From NCBI GenBank assembly GCA_964348275.1, contig CAYGBT010000008.1:30398-94397 (forward strand): 64,000 nt of DNA, given 5' to 3'. Shown here piece after piece: positions 1 to 7,973 of the stretch. This DNA is from CSP1-5 sp964348275. GTDB lineage: Bacteria; Methylomirabilota; Methylomirabilia; Methylomirabilales; CSP1-5. The first letter of the stretch is position 1; each line of letters begins with the position of its first letter. The notes beneath the pieces are model-generated. The model ran no database searches. It had not been told where the DNA came from and saw only the letters and a program-made list of their open reading frames with translations. The translations under genes were made by a program, and so were the position numbers.

Positions 1-1065
1 CGAGTCTCGAAGGCGGTGGAGGGACTGCGGAAAGACCGCATCCGCTCGTATTACAGCCGACATTTCCGGCGGCGCGCGACGGACCGCGACCCGGCCATTC
101 CCGGTGAGCATCCGTCCATCCGTGACCTCGACAGACTCATCGACCTCGTATCTCAGAATCCTTCAACCACCGTCCTCCTCTTGGGAGAGAGCGGGACGGG
201 AAAGGAGCTGATCGCCAAGGCAATCCACCAGAAGTCAAGCCGACGGGATAAACCCTTTGTCGAGATTAACTGTGCGGGTCTTTCGGAGAATCTCCTGGAT
301 TCAGAGCTCTTCGGCCACGAACGAGGGGCGTTCACCGATGCCAAATCAATGAAGCGAGGACTCCTGGAGGTGGCCGACGGCGGTACAGTCCTCTTGGATG
401 AAATTGGTGATATGCCCTCCGCCGTCCAACCCAAACTCCTCCGGGTCTTGGAGACCCAGACCTTCAGGCGGGTCGGCGGGCTCAGGGATATCTCCGTCGA
501 CGTGCGAACCATCACCGCCACCAATAGAAACCTGAAGAAATTGACCGAGGCCGGCAGCTTTCGGGAAGACCTCTATTACCGACTGAAGGTGATGCCCGTG
601 GAGATCCCCCCTTTGCGAGAGCGGGGCGGCGATGTGCTCTACCTGGCGCAACTCTTTGTCCAGGAGTTCAACAACTCATTAAAGAAACGGATTCGGGGAT
701 TCTCCGAAGAGGCCCAGGAGATCCTCATGGCCTATCCCTGGCCAGGGAATGTCCGTGAACTCAAGAACGTGACCGAGCGTGCGATGATCCTGTGCGGCGG
801 CGATATAATCCTTCCCGAGCATCTCCCCGCTGACCTCCAAGGAATCACGGGCAAAGCGGTCCGCGTGCTCCCCGAAGAACCCGTGACCCCCCGACCGCGC
901 ATTAGAGACTCGGACCGGTTCATTTCCCTTGACGAACTCGAGAAAAATTACATCCGCGACGCCTTGGAAGCGACGCAAGGGAATCGAACCCAGACCGCAA
1001 AGCTTTTGGGAATCTCCCGCTCAACGCTCTTGGACAAGATCAAGCGGTACCGCCTGGGAAAATAA
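1..1065 (+). CDS. Sigma-54-dependent response regulator (NtrC family), 5' end outside window
   Basis: The reading frame is open from the first base, so the N-terminal part (probably a receiver domain) lies upstream. The visible 354 residues hold an AAA+ sigma-54 interaction domain with Walker A GESGTGKE, Walker B-like TVLLDEIGDMP, arginine-rich RLKVMPVEIPPLRER and WPGNVREL. A Fis-type helix-turn-helix ends the protein (NRTQTAKLLGISRSTL). The loop that contacts sigma-54 reads GAFTDA instead of the usual GAFTGA. By family it activates transcription with RpoN after phosphorylation by a sensor kinase that would lie upstream. A GTG at 16 could be taken as a start but would leave an odd N-terminus. 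Its target genes are unknown. Confidence 0.9.
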   Translation, partial: RVSKAVEGLRKDRIRSYYSRHFRRRATDRDPAIPGEHPSIRDLDRLIDLVSQNPSTTVLLLGESGTGKELIAKAIHQKSSRRDKPFVEINCAGLSENLLDSELFGHERGAFTDAKSMKRGLLEVADGGTVLLDEIGDMPSAVQPKLLRVLETQTFRRVGGLRDISVDVRTITATNRNLKKLTEAGSFREDLYYRLKVMPVEIPPLRERGGDVLYLAQLFVQEFNNSLKKRIRGFSEEAQEILMAYPWPGNVRELKNVTERAMILCGGDIILPEHLPADLQGITGKAVRVLPEEPVTPRPRIRDSDRFISLDELEKNYIRDALEATQGNRTQTAKLLGISRSTLLDKIKRYRLGK

Positions 1066-1252
1066 TCCGGCAGTCGGCGCTCTTGACAGTCTCGGCTGAC
1101 GCTTTTTCAGGCATATCCTAGCCCTCTCATCTCTTTCTGCACGTAAGCCCGCATCAGATAAGCCTCCAGCGTAGGGAGATCCTCCTCCGGCATTGGTATG
1201 CTGCTTGCAGCCTGAACACTGCAAGTGTCGAATGTTGGTAGGAGAAAACGCA

Positions 1253-1639
1253 ATGCGTGCGTCCCTTCAGGTGCTCATTATGGAGGATGACCCCACCATC
1301 CGCTTAGCGCTGGCCCACGCCTTGACAAACCGAGGGGCTCGGGTCCAGACCTGCACCAGTCTTGAGGGCGCTCTCGAAGCCATACGGGCTCATCCCTTTG
1401 ATGTCATTCTGGCAGATCTCCGGATACGTGGGCAGGAAAGCGTGGAAGGGTTGGAACTGCTCAAGCGTGTGCGAAGGGTGCACCCTGAGATTCATGTCAT
1501 CATCATGACCGCATACGGAACCGATGAAGTCGAGGCAGAGGTGCGACAGAACGGGGGAACATACTGGGCAAAATCTCAGGGCCTCGATGATCTCCTGGTT
1601 TCCGTGATGTCTATTCCATCAAAGGCCTCGCGGACGTAG
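1253..1639 (+). CDS. Single-domain response regulator (receiver only)
   Basis: A 128-residue CheY-like receiver with no output domain. The acidic pair is in MEDD near the N-terminus, the phosphoacceptor Asp is in ILADLRIRG, the conserved Thr is in IIMTAYG and the Lys is in YWAKSQG. ATG 1253 is chosen because GGAG lies 8 bases upstream at 1241-1244; the frame is open to 1193 but that extension is Cys-rich and unlike a receiver. It follows the sigma-54 regulator by 187 bases and may belong to the same phosphorelay, acting by protein contact. The partner kinase is not visible. Confidence 0.82.
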   Translation: MRASLQVLIMEDDPTIRLALAHALTNRGARVQTCTSLEGALEAIRAHPFDVILADLRIRGQESVEGLELLKRVRRVHPEIHVIIMTAYGTDEVEAEVRQNGGTYWAKSQGLDDLLVSVMSIPSKASRT

Positions 1640-1748
1640 GCTGGAAGCCGCTTCACAGACGTACTGCCATTTGCATCGATTTCGTTGGTGTCTAACTCTT
1701 CGTCAGATCTGATCCGCAAGAAAAATTTTGTGTCTCTCCAAAAAGGAC

Positions 1749-1776
1749 TTGACTCGAACATGAAGCTCGGTTAAAA
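1749..1776 (+). promoter_or_regulatory. Candidate sigma-70 promoter upstream of oriC/dnaA
   Basis: TTGACT (1749-1754), 16 bases, then TTAAAA (1771-1776). The -10 and following bases (TTAAAAGGAGGAG) match those at 4346-4358 in the promoter of the small exported protein. It may drive dnaA across the DnaA-box region. No start codon follows the GGAGG directly. Confidence 0.45.
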
Positions 1777-1794
1777 GGAGGAGCGTTCACGTTC

Positions 1795-1990
1795 GATCAT
1801 CCCTTACTGTATAACAAGTTTTGACGTTACTCACCCGCAGCCACAATCGTCCATTTCTGTGGATAAATCGCAGACGTCTGGCCCTCAGTGAAGTTACAAT
1901 GTGATTCCTGTTGTGGAGAATTTGTGGATAGCCGCCCTCCCCCCGCTGGAAGGTGAGGCCCGCGGTACGTTTTGTCATTCTGAACAGAGG
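1795..1990. other. Probable chromosomal replication origin (oriC) with DnaA boxes
   Basis: The 360-base gap before dnaA carries TGTGGATAA (1858-1866, a perfect DnaA box on the minus strand as TTATCCACA). It is followed by two one-mismatch boxes, TGTGGAGAA (1912-1920) and TGTGGATAG (1923-1931), in the same orientation. Weaker AT-rich patches lie at 1718-1730 and around 1806-1822. A box cluster directly upstream of dnaA is the classic bacterial origin arrangement. No GC-skew calculation was made, so origin function is inferred from boxes and position. Confidence 0.65.
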
Positions 1991-1999
1991 TGAACAGGG

Positions 2000-3361
2000 T
2001 TGCAGAAGGCTGAGGGAATGACGGGACAATCCTCCTTATCCCAGGAAGTTTGGCAGGCCGCCCTCTCTAATATCCAGCGGCAACTGGTCCACCACAGTTT
2101 CGCCACCTGGTTTCGCCCCCTCAGCCTCGGCAGTACCCACGCCAATCGGATCCAAGTGCTCCTTCCCAATCGGTTCTTCAAAGAGTGGTTTGAAGAGCAT
2201 TACCTTGAACTCCTCCGGTCCGCTTTGGAAGACCTCCTGTTTACCCGGGTGGAGATCGATCTCATGGTCCCCAACCAGGATCCCTCCCCCCCACCACCTC
2301 CTCGGGAGGCACCACCGAAACGGACTCCCCGGCGCCCTGTTCCGACGACCTCCCTGACTCCGAAATACACCTTTGATAGCTTTGTCGTAGGATCGGGGAA
2401 CCAGCTGGCTCATGCCGCATCGCTCGCGGTCGCAGAACAAATTTCGAAGGTGTACAATCCCCTATTTATCTATGGGGGCGTCGGTCTTGGCAAAACTCAC
2501 CTCCTCCACGCGATCGGCCATTTCGTGTTAGAGCGGGACAGCTTGGTCAGGATCTCCTACGTCTCCTCGGAAAAGTTCACTAACGACCTGATTAACGCGA
2601 TCCGTTTTGATGCGACGACCGAATTCCGCAATCGCTACCGGAGCGTGGACATCCTTCTCATCGACGACATCCAGTTCATCGCCGGGAAAGAACGGACTCA
2701 AGAGGAGTTTTTCCATACCTTTAATGACCTGTACAATGCCTCCAAGCAGATCATCCTGACCAGCGACAGCATCCCGAAGGATATCCCCGGCCTTGAAGAA
2801 CGGCTCCGCTCCAGGTTTGAGTGGGGCCTGATTGCCGATATCCAGCCCCCCGACCTGGAGACCAAAGCGGCCATCCTTCGAAAAAAGGCCCAAGCAGAGG
2901 GTGTCCAGATCCCGGACGAGGTTTCCCTCTTCATCGCCACGAACGTGAAATCCAATGTGCGGGAGCTGGAGGGCCACCTAGTCCGGATCGTCGCGTATGC
3001 CTCCCTGACGAATCAGGCAATTACGCTCGATCTGGCCCGTGAGGTCTTGAAGGAGTTAGTCGACGGGGATAGGGCGATCACCATGCCGCGGATTTTGGAG
3101 GTCGTGACAGACTTTTACCGCCTCAAGGAAAGGGAACTCCTGTCGAAAAGCCGGCACAAGTCTATTGTCCTGCCCCGCCAGGTGGCGATGTACCTTTGTC
3201 GAACCCAGACCAACGCATCCCTCCCGGACATCGGGGCAGAGTTTGGAGGAAAAGATCACTCAACGGTGATTCATGCCTGTGCGAAGATCCGTGAACTGAT
3301 GGCCAAAGACGACAAATTCCGAAAACAGTTGCACGATCTGACCAATCGCCTCACCGCGTGA
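2000..3361 (+). CDS. dnaA: Chromosomal replication initiator protein DnaA
   Basis: About 450 residues, normal for DnaA. Domain I (about residues 10-85) is followed by a proline-rich linker, then the AAA+ domain with Walker A GGVGLGKTH, Walker B DILLIDDIQF and sensor 1 IILTSD. Domain IV carries the DNA-binding signature around GAEFGGKDHSTVIHACAKI. It binds DnaA boxes and opens oriC. Start is uncertain: TTG 2000 has GAGGTG seven bases upstream, while ATG 2018 has only the weaker AGAAGG at 2004-2009. dnaN, recF or gyrB do not follow; the next gene is convergent and encodes an ArsM-like methyltransferase. Confidence 0.97.
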   Translation: MQKAEGMTGQSSLSQEVWQAALSNIQRQLVHHSFATWFRPLSLGSTHANRIQVLLPNRFFKEWFEEHYLELLRSALEDLLFTRVEIDLMVPNQDPSPPPPPREAPPKRTPRRPVPTTSLTPKYTFDSFVVGSGNQLAHAASLAVAEQISKVYNPLFIYGGVGLGKTHLLHAIGHFVLERDSLVRISYVSSEKFTNDLINAIRFDATTEFRNRYRSVDILLIDDIQFIAGKERTQEEFFHTFNDLYNASKQIILTSDSIPKDIPGLEERLRSRFEWGLIADIQPPDLETKAAILRKKAQAEGVQIPDEVSLFIATNVKSNVRELEGHLVRIVAYASLTNQAITLDLAREVLKELVDGDRAITMPRILEVVTDFYRLKERELLSKSRHKSIVLPRQVAMYLCRTQTNASLPDIGAEFGGKDHSTVIHACAKIRELMAKDDKFRKQLHDLTNRLTA

Positions 3362-3392
3362 CTGGCGACCCGCATGCGGTAGGCAACGTCTA

Positions 3393-4139
3393 TCATTGCG
3401 GGCTTTTCCATGCCCGAAATGTCGCTCCGACGGTCACCCTCGATGTCTGAAAACCCGTCACCCCCACGTATTCCACGCCAACAAATCCTACCCTCTCCAC
3501 TAGCTGAACTAGATCCCGGACCGGGATCGCGCCTCCGACTCATTCCGACCAGGCTTCAAGGCTGGTTGCCACCTTCTCCGGGAGATTCTCTTTCAATATG
3601 ATATCGGCGAACTGAAGGCGGCCGTTCGGCTTCAGGACTCGGTAAATTTCGCTAAAACTTATTTCCTTCTCAGGTGAGAGATTCAGGACGCCGTTCGAAA
3701 TCACAACGTCAACGGTGCTGTCGGCGTAGGGAATCGCCTCCGAGCCCGCACAATCAACCTGGCCATTGGACACGCCGGCCTTCCCGAGGTTCGTCTGTGC
3801 TCTCTCCACCATCTCGGGTGTGAGATCAATGCCGCTCACCTGGCCTGTCGGCCCTACCAAACGACTTGCGATGATCAGGTCGAATCCTGCACCACAGCCC
3901 ACATCAAGAACAATTCCCCCAGGCTTGATTGGTCCCAGAGAGAAAGGATTGCCTACCCCACAAAAAGATTCGACCAGCTCATCAGGCAGATCGCCGAACA
4001 AAGACGGATCGTAACCGAGCGCCTCTACACCCGCTTTCCCGGTAGGGTATTGAAACTTCCCCTCCGCTGAGCAGGAGACCTCGGCGTACTTCTTCCGCAC
4101 CGCCTCGTGAATCTGTGTGACATCGAGCTCTTTGGCCAT
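3393..4139 (-). CDS. ArsM-like SAM methyltransferase, probable selenoprotein (in-frame TGA = Sec200)
   Basis: Residues 1-199 form a SAM methyltransferase of the arsenite-methyltransferase family: SAM loop DVGCGAG (79-85), Cys60 in ESFCGVGNP, SNGVLNLSPEK (148-158) and RVLKPNGRLQFADI. The ORF then meets TGA (3542-3540), but the same frame continues for 48 codons to a TGA at 3395-3393 and translates as a normal ArsM end: VGGAIPVRDLVQLVERVGF, then GVTGF and ATFRAW. In ArsM proteins the TGA position is the conserved Cys of ECxGGA. A hairpin follows (3512-3528). The full 248-residue length fits the family. Gly150 replaces another ArsM cysteine, so the substrate (As, Se, Te or other) is open. ATG 4139 has GGGGAG seven bases upstream. 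Confidence 0.8.
3512..3542 (-). promoter_or_regulatory. SECIS-like element after the in-frame TGA
   Basis: On the minus strand TGA (3542-3540) is followed by a perfect 7-bp stem, GATCCCG and CGGGATC (3528-3522 and 3518-3512), closing a three-base loop GTC (3521-3519). The loop starts 18 bases after the TGA and begins with G. Bacterial SECIS elements are short stems downstream of UGA with a G in the first two loop positions and roughly 16-37 nt spacing, so the geometry fits. SelB binding is inferred. Confidence 0.7.
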
Positions 4140-4322
4140 GGCGGCTCTCCCCAATTTGGCTCTACCCATCCTATCAGAATTAGAGAAAGAAATCTCCGGA
4201 AACGGTCCCTTTTAACAACTTAACAATACGGAAGCTCTCTGGCCATATAGCGACCTCACCCGTTTCCCTCTTCTACCTCGGCGGGGACCTCTTCCTCCGC
4301 ATATGGGCTGCCTTACGCATCC

Positions 4323-4351
4323 TTGACAAACCTGAGGCACCCACGTTAAAA
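4323..4351 (+). promoter_or_regulatory. Sigma-70 promoter of the first small TTG-start gene
   Basis: TTGACA (4323-4328), 17 bases, TTAAAA (4346-4351). The 14 bases TTGACAAACCTGAG recur exactly at 38451-38464 upstream of a paralogous gene, with ACG and a similar -10 at the same distance, so the promoter was copied with the gene. Confidence 0.65.
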
Positions 4352-4421
4352 GGAGGAGTATCTTCTATCTTAGCCCATTCCGGGCAGGTAGCAGAAGCCA
4401 TGCATGGCGGAGGATCGGTAG

Positions 4422-4694
4422 TTGCTACGGAGATGGACAGCATATCTTGTGGTTAGCGCTTTCCTGGCGGGGGTCGGGCTATGCCTCATGGCCGATGCCA
4501 AGGACACTGATTTCAACCCCGGATCGGCATCGACACTGACACACACCACGCAGCCCTGTGACGCTTCGCTAGTTCCGTGCGAAGATCAATCCGGTGCTAA
4601 CAAGCTCTTTCTAACATCCTTTCTCGACACAGAACAGAATTCCTTCTACAAAGGCGTGTCACTCCCACCTCCTTTCCCTCCTCCCCGCGGTTAG
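4422..4694 (+). CDS. Small exported protein of a three-member local family (copy 1)
   Basis: 90 residues, start TTG with GGAGG at 4409-4413. One hydrophobic N-terminal segment (about residues 6-24, ending LGLCL-like) suggests a signal peptide or anchor. A C-x6-C-E-D motif follows at about 48-57, and the tail is PPPFPPPRG. Two paralogs lie at 26033-26305 and 38500-38772, all with TTG starts. I recognise no known family. It precedes tlpA-like and ccdA genes, so an exported role linked to thiol or metal chemistry is possible but unproven. Confidence 0.7.
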   Translation: MLRRWTAYLVVSAFLAGVGLCLMADAKDTDFNPGSASTLTHTTQPCDASLVPCEDQSGANKLFLTSFLDTEQNSFYKGVSLPPPFPPPRG

Positions 4695-4824
4695 GGGCTT
4701 CCCCATCTCTGAATCTTCAAGCAAACCTATTCGGACGCTCAGGCCTTTTCGTGCCTACGTTTGCAGGGCGCACAGCAGCATTAAACAATCTCGGTATGTG
4801 CCTTGCCAGACTACGGAGAAAGCG

Positions 4825-5361
4825 ATGCAGAATCGATACCCTCAGCAGCCTTTGCTCGGGGCCGTCTTAGTCGGAAGTATCTTGTGTTCCGCTGCTGTAG
4901 TACCACAAGCAAGAGCTGAAGATCCAAGGCCGGTGGTGGGACATCCAGCGCCCGATTTTATCCTGCCAAATCTCCAGGGCAAACCAGTTCGACTCTCGGA
5001 CTTTCGCGGGAAGAAGGCGGTCTTTATAAACTTTTGGGCCACGTGGTGTCCCCCGTGCCGCCTCGAGATGCCTACGATGGAAAAGGCGTACAAGCAGTAT
5101 CGAGGCCGGGGCCTGGAGATCCTGGCAGTGAGCATTGACGCTGGACCTGAGAGTGTCGTGAGAAACTTCATGCAAGAGTTCGGACTAACTTTCCCCGTCC
5201 TGTTAGATCCAGAGTCGGAGGTGCTATACCTATACCGGCTCTTCAGCATTCCGGCGAGCTTTCTCATTGATACGCGGGGGATCATCCGGTTCAAGGAACT
5301 CGGCTATCGCGATTGGACCGATGGCGAATCAACGAAAATGCTGGAGGAGCTCATACGTTGA
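4825..5361 (+). CDS. TlpA/ResA-like periplasmic thioredoxin
   Basis: 178 residues with a signal peptide (hydrophobic to about residue 28, PQARA then ED) and an AhpC/TSA-thioredoxin fold. The active site is WCPPC in NFWATWCPPCRLEMP and the cis-Pro loop is FSIPASFLID. Family members reduce disulfides in apocytochrome c or copper-site proteins. The next gene is CcdA, its usual electron donor. ATG 4825 is preferred because GGAG lies at 4815-4818; the frame extends to 4798 without a good ribosome site. Confidence 0.88.
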   Translation: MQNRYPQQPLLGAVLVGSILCSAAVVPQARAEDPRPVVGHPAPDFILPNLQGKPVRLSDFRGKKAVFINFWATWCPPCRLEMPTMEKAYKQYRGRGLEILAVSIDAGPESVVRNFMQEFGLTFPVLLDPESEVLYLYRLFSIPASFLIDTRGIIRFKELGYRDWTDGESTKMLEELIR

Positions 5362-5409
5362 AGCCATGATGGATACGGGGCTGGAGGGCGAAGAGCAAGG
5401 AGATGCTGG

Positions 5410-6153
5410 ATGGCGCAATCAGTGGATGTGACCACGGTGGTCGCGTTAACGGCGGGACTCTTTTCGTTCATCTCTCCCTGTGTGTTACCTCTTGTCCCCT
5501 CCTATCTTTCCTTCGTCGCCGGCATGTCCCTTCAGGAGTTGAAAACGGGCCAGATGGCTCAGGCCCGACGGGCCATCGTTTTCAACGCCGTGCTTTTCAT
5601 CCTGGGGTTTTCCATGGTCTTTATCACCCTGGGCGCCTCCTTCAGCTTATTTGGGCAGCTGCTCCTCGGGTCGATTGGACTCGTTCGCAAGGTTGGGGGA
5701 ATCCTCATTATCGTCTTCGGACTGAATATTGCCGGGATCCTCAGGCTGCCGTTTCTGATGCGAGAGCGGCGGCTCCAGCTTGAAAAACGCCCCGCTGGCT
5801 ACGTGGGTTCGGTCCTGGTGGGAGTGGCCTTCGGTGCCGGTTGGACTCCTTGTATCGGGCCGATCCTGGGTTCGATCCTCACGCTGGCGGGGACATCAGC
5901 GACAGGAGGAAGAGGGGTGACCCTCCTCGGCGTGTACTCCCTTGGCCTGGGAGTCCCCTTCCTCTTGAGCGCTCTGGCCTTGGACCGCTTTAGCCGGTTC
6001 GTTCACCGGTTCCATCCTTACATGCGGTGGGTGGAGCTCGGCAGCGGCCTCTTCCTCGTTCTTATCGGGGTCATGCTTTTTACCGGATATCTCACGCTCC
6101 TGAATAGCTACCTCATCAGCATCACGCCCACCTGGCTATGGGAGCGGCTGTGA
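5410..6153 (+). CDS. ccdA: CcdA-type thiol:disulfide membrane transporter
   Basis: 247 residues with about six membrane helices. The two conserved redox cysteines are in ISPCVLPLVPSYLSF and GWTPCIGPILGS. CcdA carries electrons from cytoplasmic thioredoxin across the membrane to periplasmic TlpA/CcmG-like proteins. The upstream gene is such a thioredoxin and the next two genes encode exported proteins, so this is a periplasmic reduction unit. AAGGAG precedes the ATG. The related membrane domain at 24291-25541 is fused to a thioredoxin-like domain. Confidence 0.9.
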   Translation: MAQSVDVTTVVALTAGLFSFISPCVLPLVPSYLSFVAGMSLQELKTGQMAQARRAIVFNAVLFILGFSMVFITLGASFSLFGQLLLGSIGLVRKVGGILIIVFGLNIAGILRLPFLMRERRLQLEKRPAGYVGSVLVGVAFGAGWTPCIGPILGSILTLAGTSATGGRGVTLLGVYSLGLGVPFLLSALALDRFSRFVHRFHPYMRWVELGSGLFLVLIGVMLFTGYLTLLNSYLISITPTWLWERL

Positions 6154-6163
6154 CAGGAGAGGG

Positions 6164-6925
6164 ATGAACCGCCGATCAAATGTGACAATTCTTATAGCAG
6201 GTCTTGTCCTGGTGCTTCCGATAGCTTCAGCGAGTGCTGGCAAACAGGGGGGCCCTTCTGCCACCTTATCTTCACACGGAGAACTCAGCGGCCGTGTCCT
6301 TTTTGAAGGTCCCTTGCCCGAGGAACAATGGTTGCCGGTGTGGAAACACGAGGAGGTCTGTGGAAAGGAGCGGCCCCTGGGCCAGCACCAGATATCCCCA
6401 TCAAGAGAAGTGAAAAATGCGGTGATCCTGCTCGAGGCGGAAGATGAGACCCTCCCGACGCCGAGATACGATCAGGCAGTTGCTATCCTTGATAACCGTC
6501 ATTGCGAGTTCGTGCCTCGCGTTCAGGTCAGTCGTCCACACGCAGCCCTGGAAGTTCGGAATAGCGACCCTATCCTGCACAGTGCCCACGCCTTCCTGGA
6601 AGACGGGAGCACGGCCTTTCACGTCGCTCTGCCCCATTTCCGGGATCGGACGCGTACGCGGCTTCCCGGGACCGGACTCCTGCGCATCGAGTGTGATGTG
6701 GGACATACCTGGATGCGCGCATACATTCTCATCTCCTCGTCCCCCTTCGTTACAGTAACCGGGACGGAGGGAACCTTCCAATTCCGCGGGATACCACCTG
6801 GGCATTATGTATTGAGAGCCTGGCACGAGGCGTTTGGCTCAATCGAGAGAGAAATCGGTGTGTCCAAAGGGAAACACACCAGCCTTACGCTCGTTTTCGT
6901 TCCAGGAAACGCAAACAGAAAATAA
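6164..6925 (+). CDS. Exported cupredoxin-like protein with C-terminal carboxypeptidase-regulatory-like domain
   Basis: 253 residues. A signal peptide (to about residue 27) is followed by a GELSGRVLFEG strand and a middle domain with a type-1-copper-like set of residues: NSDPILHSAHAF, then ECDVGHTWM. The C-terminal GTFQFRGIPPGHYVLRAWHE is typical of a carboxypeptidase-regulatory beta-sandwich. His, Cys, His and Met could bind copper. Related proteins are found beside cytochromes and methylamine-utilisation-like genes. It starts 11 bases after ccdA, so it is probably co-transcribed. Exact function is unknown. Confidence 0.72.
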   Translation: MNRRSNVTILIAGLVLVLPIASASAGKQGGPSATLSSHGELSGRVLFEGPLPEEQWLPVWKHEEVCGKERPLGQHQISPSREVKNAVILLEAEDETLPTPRYDQAVAILDNRHCEFVPRVQVSRPHAALEVRNSDPILHSAHAFLEDGSTAFHVALPHFRDRTRTRLPGTGLLRIECDVGHTWMRAYILISSSPFVTVTGTEGTFQFRGIPPGHYVLRAWHEAFGSIEREIGVSKGKHTSLTLVFVPGNANRK

Positions 6926-6991
6926 GTGGAACCCGAGCGGAGATTGGAACGGAGACAAGACGGTTTGGGGTTCCATTAGTGTGGGGTTTAT

Positions 6992-7657
6992 ATGACCGAT
7001 CTAGAGGGAGTCCGACCCAAGCGCTATGCGTGGAAATACTGGCCGCCGGTATTGCTGTGGGGTCTCTGGGTGTTGCTGGCCCTGAGCGGAGGCGCTTTCG
7101 CAAAACAACCCCTGCAGAGAGGGGAAGTCCTGACCCTTCTTGCCAGGGGATCTGCCAAGGGATCTGATAAGGCACCCGTCACCATCATCGAATTCTCGGA
7201 CTTCCAGTGCACGTTCTGCTGGAGGTTCTGGAAACAGACACTTCCCCACCTTGAAGAAGAGTACATTAAGCCGGGCAAGGTCCGGTTCGTCTACCGCCAC
7301 CTGGCCATTTTGGGCCCACAATCAGTCGCAGCAGCCCAGGCGTCGGAGTGTGCCGCTGAGCAGGGGAAGTTCTGGGAGTATCACGATACGCTCTTCGCTT
7401 CGAAAGGCTCTTTCTCCCTGGCAGATCGCCGGCTCAAACAGTACGCCCGAGATCTCAAGCTCGAGAGCAAGGCATTCGACCGGTGCCTCGATGATGGGGA
7501 GTACGCTGAAAAGGTGGAAGGGGAAACCGGCATCGGCATCCTGATGGGTGCCAATGGTACCCCAACCTTCTTTATTAACGGCACGATGCTCGTCGGCGCC
7601 CATCCTTTCCAGACATTCAAGAAGATCATCGAGGAGGAGCTCAAGACCACCCCCTGA
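6992..7657 (+). CDS. DsbA-family periplasmic thiol oxidoreductase
   Basis: 221 residues. An N-terminal hydrophobic anchor or signal (about 18-38) is followed by a DsbA/thioredoxin_4 domain with FSDFQCTFCWRF (redox CTFC), RHLAILGPQS and the cis-Pro GTPTFFINGT. Such proteins oxidise or isomerise disulfides in exported proteins. It is the last thiol gene of the 4.8-7.7 kb cluster and is followed by a YHS gene 68 bases on. The ribosome site is weak. Confidence 0.87.
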   Translation: MTDLEGVRPKRYAWKYWPPVLLWGLWVLLALSGGAFAKQPLQRGEVLTLLARGSAKGSDKAPVTIIEFSDFQCTFCWRFWKQTLPHLEEEYIKPGKVRFVYRHLAILGPQSVAAAQASECAAEQGKFWEYHDTLFASKGSFSLADRRLKQYARDLKLESKAFDRCLDDGEYAEKVEGETGIGILMGANGTPTFFINGTMLVGAHPFQTFKKIIEEELKTTP

Positions 7658-7725
7658 CGGGGGTCCCCCGGGATGGTTGCGGACAAGGATGCACTGTGAG
7701 AAAGTTAGCCAAGGAGGTGACGAGA

Positions 7726-7872
7726 ATGGCAAAGGATCCAGTCTGCGGCATGGAGGTTGACGAGACGAAGGCGCCGGCCACCCTGGCTTACCAGGGCACC
7801 ACCTATTACTTCTGCACCCAAGCCTGCAAGAATGCTTTCGAGAAGGCACCCCAGAAGTACATCGAGGAGTAA
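7726..7872 (+). CDS. Free-standing YHS-domain protein (48 aa)
   Basis: A 48-residue protein made of one YHS domain: MAKDPVCGMEV, YYFCTQACKNAFEKAP. AAGGAGG at 7710-7716 precedes ATG 7726. YHS domains bind metal (often copper) through the two cysteines and often sit at the N-terminus of copper ATPases. The sequence is close to the YHS protein at 15345 and to the N-terminal YHS domain of the CopA at 30042. A small soluble metal carrier is likely. Confidence 0.85.
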   Translation: MAKDPVCGMEVDETKAPATLAYQGTTYYFCTQACKNAFEKAPQKYIEE

Positions 7873-7907
7873 GCATAAGTCCCTGAATTACTTGAAGAAA
7901 AAAAGTC

Positions 7908-7936
7908 TTGACACGAAAATAACCAACGATTATATT
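7908..7936 (+). promoter_or_regulatory. Strong sigma-70 promoter of the MarR gene
   Basis: TTGACA (7908-7913), 17 bases, TATATT (7931-7936). The likely start point falls inside the operator-like sequence at 7939-7951, so the MarR product could repress its own gene. Confidence 0.75.
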
Positions 7937-7938
7937 TA

Positions 7939-7951
7939 TTTCGGTATCGAA
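7939..7951 (+). promoter_or_regulatory. Candidate MarR operator, copy 1
   Basis: TTTCGGTATCGAA, within the inverted repeat TTTCG-N4-CGAAA. It overlaps the predicted transcription start of the MarR gene. A near copy (11 of 13 bases) lies at 8449-8461. Confidence 0.5.
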
Positions 7952-7973
7952 ATATTCGTAACGGAATTATACG

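Noticed and set aside
1083..1118. TTGACA at 1083 as a promoter for the receiver gene
   Set aside because: No -10 element lies at a proper distance; the nearest TATCCT is 24 bases away.
3393..4139. Frameshift or simple nonsense mutation as explanation for the ArsM-like TGA
   Set aside because: The frame does not shift, and the stop is TGA exactly at a conserved Cys with a SECIS-like hairpin at the right distance. A nonsense mutation is still possible but less likely.
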